This document shows positions 56,615 through 64,000 of a stretch of DNA of 64,000 nucleotides, piece after piece. This DNA comes from Strongyloides papillosus. Lineage: Eukaryota > Nematoda > Chromadorea > Rhabditida > Strongyloididae. The DNA lies in assembly GCA_005656395.1 (NCBI GenBank), contig SRSI01000031.1, forward strand, positions 372,001 to 436,000, written 5' to 3'. The notes under the pieces are model-generated. The model did not search any database and was not told where the DNA came from. It saw only the letters and a program-made list of their open reading frames with translations. A program made the translations under genes and the position numbers. The first letter of the stretch is position 1. Every line of letters starts with the position of its first letter.

Positions 56615-57517
56615 TTTAGAAAAAATAAATAAAATATCTCTGAAATAGAAATTTTTCATATTAAAATAAAAAAAAATAATGATATGAGAAGAAGAATGTA
56701 GAATTAGAAAATAATGAGAAATGTTCAATTAATAATGAATTTATTATATTTCCCTATCAAATGGAAGCACCTGCCCATCCTATAAAATGTCCTTAAATTT
56801 ATAACTTTTATCTTACCAAACATTCTCCTCCTATTTAGCTATTACAGTAAAATTGCGTCACACTCTTACAAAATAAAATGAGGTTGATTGTGCAATATGA
56901 TTCCGAGCAGAGAAAAATTCTAAAACAACTGCTCCCATTAGAAATTGTATACCTCGCCGACATATCCTTCTAATTATTTGAACAGTTAGTATAGGGTCAG
57001 GTAGAAGTAAGCCATAAACTTGATCAACAAACAAACGGAAGGAAATTTCCTTAAAATTGGTGATGATGATGAGGACAATTGTTTATATAAAAGTTTCTGG
57101 CAAAGAATGTAGTTTTATGGTCTTTCCTTATAAAATTACAAACAGATGATTTCTTTATTGAAACTATCAATTTAATCAACACTCACATTAAAAAAGTTAT
57201 AAAATATTTTAATATAAAAGAAAACCGAAATTGAAACTTTTTATTTATTTTGTGTCAAAACGATTGTTCTTGAGATAACAAGTTTATAGCATTTTCAAGG
57301 TGTCAAAATCTTTTATTTTACCGCAATTTAAATTTAATTATGTATAACAATTACATCGGATCATTCGGGATATTTTGTTCTAGTAATAAAAATTTGTCGA
57401 AAATTAATGTCCTTATCAGTAATCTTAAAGCGAATATTATTTATATACACTTGGAATATAGATGCATATTTTAAATAAATTAACGAACTTGTTTGAAATA
57501 AATTTTTTATCTTTTTA
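56615..57517. other. Divergent promoter region
   Basis: 903 bp between the nuclear receptor (minus) and the RING/B-box gene (plus). No motif claimed. Confidence 0.55.
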
Positions 57518-58473
57518 ATGAATTCTAATGCGAATATTAATGAAAAATTAGTTTGTTGTGTATGTATGGGTGTTCTTACTCTCCCTAAAACACTTACATG
57601 CGGGCATACGTTGTGTAGCACTTGTCTTCAACATTTATATGATGCATCAATAGAAGCGAATCAAGATTCAGTCACTGAATTCCAACTTAGTTATTCTTGT
57701 CCGATTTGCCGTATTGAAATAAATTTAGTACCCGATTCAATTGCTGTCAATGTGACCTTAAAAAGTGAGAAAAATTAGTTTTATTTATTTTATTTTTAGA
57801 AATTATTGACGATTTCTCTGCTAACAGCCTAGAAACAGATACTTTAGATTGCAAAGATTTTAGTTTTAGAAGTAATGGAAATTTATGTGCTTCATGTAAA
57901 AGAAAAATAGATAATCTTTCAACATATGCATGTAATACATGTGATAATGAGAGTGAAATTAAATTTTATTGTGCTAGTTGTGGATGGAAATACCATTCAG
58001 GTCATGAGTTTGATAAATTTAATCCACAAATATTGATAAATAACATTAATGTTGAACTGAGTGAACTTCAGAGAAATGACCCTTTGAAATTATTGGATGA
58101 AAAAGTTAAGGAACAAAATCTCAACAGAATTAACAATCTAGCGAAAAATTACCAACACCTATTGATTGTTGTAAGAAATCTTCAAACACTAGTTATGAAC
58201 CAAAATCACGTAACAACCGATATAGCAAATGAGATTGGCATAATTTTGAAAGACATTAACAACTTAATGGTACATAGTAATGAGAAAATTAGTGACATAA
58301 AGGAAAAAGTAAACAATGGCATTTTTAATGAAGAAATTTACTACAATTTGAAAGTAAATTTTGAAGCAATTGAAGAATTAAAAAGAAAATTACTAACTTA
58401 TGATGATGTAAGGGATGAAAGCTGTAATATTGATATAGAATTGAAGCTAGGAAGAAAGAGAAAAAAAACCTAA
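57518..58473 (+). CDS. RING and B-box protein (TRIM-like)
   Basis: 306 residues from exons 57518-57764 and 57800-58473 (35 bp intron, one of the shortest here). RING: CCVCMGVLTLPKTLTCGHTL, CSTC, then CPICR after an insertion between the zinc-binding halves. A B-box-like Cys/His cluster follows (CASCKRKIDNL, CNTC, FYCASCGWKYHSGHEF). The C-terminal half is helical and predicted coiled coil (DPLKLLDEKVKEQNLNRIN onwards), ending in a basic RKRKKT. RING, B-box and coiled coil in order suggests a TRIM-type E3 ligase without a C-terminal recognition domain. The substrate is unknown. Confidence 0.82.
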
Positions 58474-58733
58474 TTTTATACATTGATAAAGTATATAAAA
58501 GATTTCAGAAAGTTTTCTGACTAAATTAGGACTATCCTATATAGGGGATAGTACAATTTTATAGTGGAAATTTTAAAAGTTGTTTTGCTTTTGAAATTTA
58601 CTAATCAGTCATACTTCAAATTTAACTTAACAAAAAAAATTAACAAATAGAACCAACTTATGTGTAGAATTATCTGCCAATATTATTTTTTTTTATTTCC
58701 GGATAAAAAAGTGTAGAATTCCAAAAAAGGCGA
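58474..58733. other. Intergenic region before the tRNA
   Basis: 3' flank of the RING/B-box gene; its right end holds the T-run terminator of the tRNA. Confidence 0.5.
58724..58729 (-). terminator. Pol III T-run terminator of tRNA-iMet
   Basis: Six T residues on the minus strand, five bases after the tRNA 3' end, the standard Pol III stop signal. Confidence 0.8.
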
Positions 58734-58805
58734 TAGCAGCGAGTGGTTTCGATCCACCGACCTCTGGGTTATGGGCCCAGCACGCTTCCACTGCGCCACG
58801 CTGCT
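58734..58805 (-). tRNA. Initiator tRNA-Met (CAT)
   Basis: 72 nt cloverleaf. Acceptor stem AGCAGCG/CGCTGCT begins with A1:U72, an initiator mark. The anticodon loop is CCCATAACC with three G:C pairs below it (GGG/CCC), the other initiator mark. The D arm carries TGGCGCAGTGG and the T arm GGTGGATCGAAACCACC-like box B with ATCGA in place of TTCGA, as in eukaryotic initiators. No intron. The 3' CCA is not encoded. Confidence 0.97.
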
Positions 58806-59813
58806 TGTCTCCGCCCCAGATTCCTCCAGAGAACATTTAGAAAAAATATTGGTGATAAAATGATTTAATTTTCTCAATTTTCTTTAAAAATAATACATGT
58901 TTCATTTTCTGTAAATAAAATATGCTATTTAAATAGTTTTTATTAGTTTTGATAACCAGCTCATATAAAATTATTTATATCATCTAAATGTTGAAATTTT
59001 CACTTTTATAACATGACCAAAATTTAACAATTAATGGGATTTATTAAATTAATAGTAGGCAAATGAAGTAATAGTGTAAAAACTACTTAGAATTCTGTTA
59101 CTCAAACTTTCCATTCTAAAGTGAATTTTTGTTTACTCCCATTTCAGGTTGTCTACAGTGCACTATTTAAAAATATTATTTTAAAAATGTGTTTAGCTAA
59201 TTCAGATTTACAAGCATGTAAATCTTTAAAGCATAGAGATCGTTTTAAAAATTTCATTAAAAAACTATGTCAGGTTACTAAATATATTTTCTACATTTCT
59301 TTATGTTTCCACTGTTTTTGTAAGTTAAATACCATTTAATTGACTAAATATTGATAGTATTTTAACATATTTTAAAAAATTGTTTGTTTAAGAGCATAAT
59401 TTCTGTAATAATCTTATAGAGTTGTGGATATGATTAGATAAGCAAAAATAATCTATGCCGATAACTGAACAATACTAGCTTTAAATTGCTTTAAAATGTA
59501 AGAAAAAACACACACATATAAAACAATTTTTCAACAACAATAATAAAATCGTTTTTAAACAAGAGCACAGTAAAAAGCATATTGATGCTTACTTGTTTAG
59601 GCAAATTCCCATGGAGATTCCCGAGAACAGATGTGTATCCACCTTAATCACGAAACAATAAAGTTAAATTCAGTAAGAATAAGGTAATGACCAAAACTAA
59701 AGAAAAGATGAATCAACATACAAAAACATTTATTTTATTTTGTTGATACAGAAAAATATAAATATACACAAATAAATACACATTTAAAAAATACAATAAA
59801 AAGATAAAACACT
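58806..59813. other. Intergenic region with two exon-like islands
   Basis: An open run at 59148-59339 (plus) starts after a CATTTCAG acceptor. A GC-richer patch at 59598-59655 is open on the minus strand and ends in a donor-like GTAAGC. Neither can be joined to a gene I recognise. The right end is the 3' flank of the Ser-rich gene. Confidence 0.4.
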
Positions 59814-60808
59814 TTAAAGCTCCAGCTTCAGAAAGTCTATACAATAACTTTCGGCAACCTTCTTGATCTTCAACTGGAATTCTTCCATCTCAAGTTCAGT
59901 CAGAGGGCGACCTTTTTCCTTCTCCTCCATCTTAGTTGCCTCATAAACCTCCTTAATCCGCTCAAACAAAACTTCCTTGGCGATGTTGATGTCCTGAGAA
60001 AGAAAACCAGGATCCTCCTTTCGACTGTTCCTCTGCTTACATGAATTTTCACTGACAGTTACCTCGGTATCGGTGACTTCAGTGTCATTAAAAGTCGCCG
60101 AATTTGAGGAACCAAGTGCCGACTTCCACGATCCATTAGACTTCTTCGACCTCCGTTCACTTGACTTAGTGGTCACTTCATCGACTTCTTCTATCACATA
60201 CAGACTTCTACAGGAAAGATCGCCTATAGAGCTCCTTGAACTTGCGTAGGAATTCCCACCAATTCTCGTAGACTCAGCTAACGGTGCCGACAAGGGATTA
60301 TTTTCCTCAATATCCTCCTCCTTAGGCTTTACCACATAGGTTGCGTCGACATCATTCGTTGTAACATCCCCCTCTTCTCCTCCGCTTTCTCCATCTTCAA
60401 CTAAAGTATCTGTGAGGGAGAAGAGATCACTTGAGTCATCTGGGATAAAAGTGCCTGTGCGGCTATTGCACCGTCGACTTCTAGAATGTACCTTATACTT
60501 TAGTGAATTGGTACTGACGGAAGTTTTTGACGATGAATGCTTACAGCCAAGTACTGTGGAATCAACATTTCCAGATTCCCCTCCGAGATATCCACTATCA
60601 TCAATCAAGACGCTGTCAATGTCCGAAAAGGTTGTGGTATCGTATGTTGGCTCTAAAAAAAAGTTGCATTAATCATATTCACATGTACGAAAAAGTTACC
60701 TTCGTGAATAGGGGAAATATCCCTGCTTGAATTCCTTCCACTCTTTTTTGTCGTGGATGTTGAATCAGAGGATTCACAATTAAGGAGTCTTCTTACGGTG
60801 CGAGCCAT
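59814..60808 (-). CDS. Ser/Thr/Glu-rich protein of unknown function
   Basis: 315 residues from exons 60808-60700 and 60652-59814 (47 bp intron with a T-run before TTTTAG). The start MARTVRRLLNCESSDS is basic; the body is rich in Ser, Thr, Asp and Glu, probably disordered and a good kinase target (SRSRRCNSRTGTF, SSRSSIGDLS). The last 60 residues are helical and charged (AKEVLFERIKEVYEATKMEE, ELEMEEFQLKIKKVAES), perhaps a coiled coil. I recognise no family. By eye the coding sequence is distinctly GC-richer, with many C and G third positions, than its neighbours. Confidence 0.75.
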
Positions 60809-61852
60809 AGAGTTAGTTGTAAAATTTAAATGATGACACAAATGAAAAATTATATCATTTTATAAGGTGAAAAACGATGACATAGAATCTTGTCACAAAA
60901 ACAATGTTTGATTGATGAATGAAGTAACATTTTGTCTTTAATCATTTAAATTTACAGTTCAAAGATTATCATAGCTTACATTCCACATATCACCAATAGT
61001 TGAATGGTTCGAGATTCGGAAATTATTTAAGTTTCAAATGTTATTTGATGTTTTCATTAGTAAAAAAAGATTTAGAAGTCGTGGTATTCATAGTATCTAG
61101 GAAGATTTAATTTGTTAAAAGAAAGTTGGATTTCTTTCGTCATTACCATACTCGTTTCAGCCAGATATTTCGTTATATTAAAAGCGTAAGATAATCTGGC
61201 CGACTTTCTACACCGGAAAATGATATATTTATTTACGATATTACGATATCATGACCAACAACCTGACATAGAATCATATAAAATTCATAAAAAGATCATT
61301 ATCTCCTAGAACTTTTACAAATATATAAATTTTAACATGATGAATCTATTTTTAAAATGATATTTTTTAAAAGTCCGCTAAAAACAACCCAAAGTGGGAT
61401 AACAAAAATTTACTTCAAAGTGAAAAGTTGTAGTAACCAGAATGTTGCTCCAAATGCTACATAATTATAGTAAAGATATTAATATATTTAATTTTTAATA
61501 CATGTTTTCTGCCCGATTTAAAAACCTTTTTCATTTTGTTTTATGTAATTTTTGATACAATAAAACTAGTGTTGAAAAGTCAAATTTTCATAATTAAATA
61601 AATAAAAAAGTTTTCTTCTACTTTAGTTTTAATAACAATGTTGAAAAAGCTGTCTTGTTACGAAAAGTTGGAATATGGTAGAATGTCTATTCAAGAGACA
61701 AATAAATTTTAAACTATTTTTAATGTTTAACTTTTTTATTTTTACTTTCATTAGGATTGCAAAGTGTAATGTTGTAAATGAAAGTAATTATTATTAAATT
61801 ATCAGAATATTTTCTAGCTATTAGATTGAAATAAAATTTGTGTTTTTTAGTT
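60809..61852. other. Divergent promoter region
   Basis: 1.04 kb between the Ser-rich gene and the zinc-finger gene. The plus-strand right end has TTTTTTAG two bases before the zinc-finger ATG, a trans-splice-like acceptor. Confidence 0.5.
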
Positions 61853-62977
61853 ATGAGTATACGTGAGAATGATTCTATTGAGGAAAACATGTATGAGGTT
61901 CTTTTTTCTAATACTGGGGTGTCAAACGTAATAACTTGTGCAAAATGTGGTTGTTCTTTTACAAGTAGATATGCTTTAAATGAACATTTACAAATTGAGC
62001 ACCAGCAGATAACAGCATATGTTGGTTCTTTTGAACAAGAGTGGAGTGATTCACAAGGATTTCATTATAGCAAAGTCGAGACGTTTGATGATGAGGGAGG
62101 AAGATTTTGTGAGGATGTGCGAAAGTATAATGATGATGTTATGTTTGAGGAAGAGGTTGTTAATAGTTATGAGTCTTTTTCACCAGACATGCAAAATGAA
62201 GATGACGTAGAATATGATGAAATTTATGAGGATGAGAGTGAAAAGATAAATATTGTTCATATTCGACCAGTGACGACTGAATCAAAAAGTATGTCATGTC
62301 TAGCTGATGCTGCCCCACCTACAAAGGGTCGGAAAAAGAAAAGAGTTGAAAATGAAGTCGTTGAAAGTGTACTTGTTAGCCCAGAGATTGTTAAACAAGT
62401 TGCTCCGCAAAAAATGTACAGGCCAGAAGTTAGGCGTCCAGTGAAAGTCAATTCACATAACTTAGATTGGATAATTGATGCAGTTGCAAAAGGTAAAAAT
62501 ATTGACGAGTCTTCCCCACATATTCGTAAAAAGCCAATGATAGGGAAATGCACATATTGTAATAAAGTTTTCAAATATCCTTCAAAGCTGGCGGCACACG
62601 AAAGAGTTCATACTGGAGAAAAACCATACAAATGTACAATTTGTCATAAGGGCTTCAGTCAGAGTACCCCAATGAGAATGCACATGAGAAGACATTTAAA
62701 TCAAAAATTGTTTGTTTGTTGTTTCATTGATTGTAAATCGTCTTTTATCAGTGGTGCTTTACTAAATCAGCATTACAAGAAACGTCATTCCTTAAAACAA
62801 TGGGTATGTGCATGTTCTAAAAGTTTTAAAAATCAAAGAGAATTTGTGAATCATGAGATGTCTTGTGATTGGGAACATAAGAATGATGAAATGATTGGTG
62901 AAGAGTATTTTTTTGAAGAGGAAGAAAGTAATAACTTTGAGTTGCATCACATTCCTGGAACAATTAATGATAAATAA
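61853..62977 (+). CDS. C2H2 zinc-finger transcription factor
   Basis: 374 residues, single exon; start chosen at the first Met after the TTTTTTAG acceptor. An N-terminal C2H2 finger (CAKCGCSFTSRYALNEHLQI) is followed by an acidic stretch, a basic patch (KGRKKKRVEN) and a cluster of fingers from about 235: CTYCNKVFKYPSKLAAHERV, linker TGEKPYK, CTICHKGFSQSTPMRMHMRR, then CCFIDCKSSF and a final CACSKSFKNQREFVNHE module of C2HC type. The tail is acidic. The canonical linker supports sequence-specific DNA binding. Orthologue not identified. Confidence 0.85.
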   Translation: MSIRENDSIEENMYEVLFSNTGVSNVITCAKCGCSFTSRYALNEHLQIEHQQITAYVGSFEQEWSDSQGFHYSKVETFDDEGGRFCEDVRKYNDDVMFEEEVVNSYESFSPDMQNEDDVEYDEIYEDESEKINIVHIRPVTTESKSMSCLADAAPPTKGRKKKRVENEVVESVLVSPEIVKQVAPQKMYRPEVRRPVKVNSHNLDWIIDAVAKGKNIDESSPHIRKKPMIGKCTYCNKVFKYPSKLAAHERVHTGEKPYKCTICHKGFSQSTPMRMHMRRHLNQKLFVCCFIDCKSSFISGALLNQHYKKRHSLKQWVCACSKSFKNQREFVNHEMSCDWEHKNDEMIGEEYFFEEEESNNFELHHIPGTINDK

Positions 62978-63049
62978 GTTATATAAAAGTTTTGTTTGTT
63001 AATATTTTATTAAAACGTCTATTAAATAAAAAGTAGTAGTAAAAATTTT

Positions 63050-63937
63050 TTATACATCAGTAGATATTGATTTGAGAATTTTTTGGTTCTTTCTTTCTAG
63101 ACTGAAACGTCCTGTTGTTGACATTTCAATGGAATTAAAAGCAGAAGATGATGGTATATTTAACTGTGAAATGCTTTCTTGAGATTTATTTCTTCTTAGT
63201 CGTGTTGAGTTGTTTATCTGTACATGTGATAATAATATAGAACTTTTATTGTCATTTGTATTCCTAGTTTGATTTTCTTTACTCCAACAATAGAAGTCAG
63301 GGTGATAAATGATTGTAATAATAGGAAAACTTAGCAAATAAATAATCATTAATCCATCAAAAACAAATGTTAAGACTCGGCTTACATTTAAATCTAAGGA
63401 ATCATTAATTACTAATAAATAATAACTTATAAGTAATATAATAACAGAACAAATAATGTAAATTCCAAATGTTGGATACATTGTGTCATTCGCCACCTTC
63501 AAAACCAATAGCTTTAAATTTAAAAATTCTTGTTGTTTAGGTGTCAATTTTTGTCTTAAATTAATTATGGGTTCTTTTTTAAAAAAGGGATCCGACAATG
63601 TAAGTAGAAAAAAACATAATACTTTAAATATAGCTACAACAATAAATAATAAAATAGCTATAGAGTAATGCCAAGCATTCTTTCCAATAATAGCTTCATT
63701 TTTATGGCATACTTTTTGATGCCACTTGAAATGTTCTGGTATCAATAATGAAGTTAGTCTTAGATATAGATATTCACAAAAGCATATAAGATACTAAAAT
63801 TAAAATTAACTAAAATAATGTAATTAGAAACTTACAGTAGATAAAACAATTATGTATGCCAAAAGTTGGTATTTATCAAAAATTTTATCTTGTAATGAAG
63901 GCACACCTTCTTCGTTTCTTTCACTGTTACTACTCAT
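63050..63937 (-). CDS. Four-transmembrane protein, family unknown
   Basis: 281 residues from exons 63937-63836 and 63793-63050 (42 bp intron, phase 0). Four hydrophobic segments: LLAYIIVLSTYLICFCEYLY (split by the intron), SIAILLFIVVAIFKVLCFF, YIICSVIILLISYYLLV and VLTFVFDGLMIIYLLSFPII. A hydrophilic N-terminus of about 24 residues and a Ser/Asn/Arg-rich C-terminal tail of about 80 residues flank them. The layout could be a tetraspan channel or transporter accessory, or part of a nematode-specific receptor family, but it has too few segments for a seven-TM chemoreceptor. No motif settles it. Confidence 0.75.
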
Positions 63938-64000
63938 ATATATATTTAATATATATATATAAAATAGTGATAACTATAAAAACAAGACTACCTCTGATTA

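Noticed and set aside
58683..58877. 64-codon minus-strand open frame
   Set aside because: It overlaps the initiator tRNA and its flanks; the tRNA explains the sequence.
63938..63961. AT-dinucleotide run near the right edge
   Set aside because: Simple low-complexity sequence common in this genome; not a feature by itself.

Overview
The window looks like chromosomal DNA of a parasitic nematode. My best guess is the family Strongyloididae (Strongyloides or a close relative). The reasons are very AT-rich sequence, many genes cut by 35-50 bp GT-AG introns, start codons just downstream of TTTTTAG-like acceptors that suit spliced-leader trans-splicing, and gene content with a nematode stamp, above all a SKN-1-type CNC factor that ends at its basic region with no leucine zipper. 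The species is inferred, not shown. I see no phage, plasmid, CRISPR array or intact transposon.

Layout. 1-343: 5' part of a RING-finger gene on the minus strand. 1291-2498: probable decayed gene. 3231-10280: very large KMT2C/D (MLL3/4, set-16-like) histone methyltransferase, minus. 11183-11395: odd composition island. 11580-13366: a minus-strand pair, a small Cys-rich membrane protein followed 94 bp later by a divergent proteasome Rpt2 paralogue. 15023-16211: mitochondrial Obg GTPase, minus. 16458-19299: small basic protein and haspin kinase, plus. 20031-20795: SKN-1/CNC factor, minus. 23537-25255: secreted NELL-like TSPN-VWC-EGF protein, plus. 27353-28190: divergent Rab-like GTPase, plus. 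28350-28970: L7Ae/RPP38-like protein, minus, divergent from 29151-31831, which holds dad-1, a 59-residue membrane protein and spartin, all plus and possibly an operon. 31919-34603: gamma-COP, minus. 35845-36762: NADAR/YbiA-like protein, minus. 37578-40360: kinesin-12, plus, followed by an inactive trypsin-like protein (40486-41484). 41786-43240: class I HDAC, minus. 46897-47593: Rab27, plus. 49413-52664: RPC7 and the m-AAA protease AFG3L2, minus. 55058-56614: nuclear receptor with a thyroid-hormone-receptor-like DNA-binding domain, minus. 57518-58473: RING/B-box protein, plus. 58734-58805: initiator tRNA-Met, minus. 59814-60808: Ser-rich unknown, minus. 61853-62977: C2H2 zinc-finger protein, plus. 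63050-63937: four-TM protein, minus.

Most genes are housekeeping: chromatin (KMT2, HDAC, haspin), mitosis (haspin, kinesin-12), secretory pathway (gamma-COP, DAD1, Rab27), mitochondria (Obg, AFG3L2), Pol III and tRNA (RPC7, RPP38-like, tRNA-iMet). They do not form one pathway. I did not find a clear new multi-gene system. The points most worth following are single-gene departures: an Rpt2 paralogue with its substrate-gripping pore loop replaced, a TR-like receptor in a nematode, a SKN-1 basic region split by a stop-free intron whose length is a multiple of three, a protease homologue that lost His and Ser, a Rab-like protein with broken GTPase motifs, and a Rab27 ending Cys-x-x-Cys. Gene models were spliced by eye; exon limits are given in each entry.
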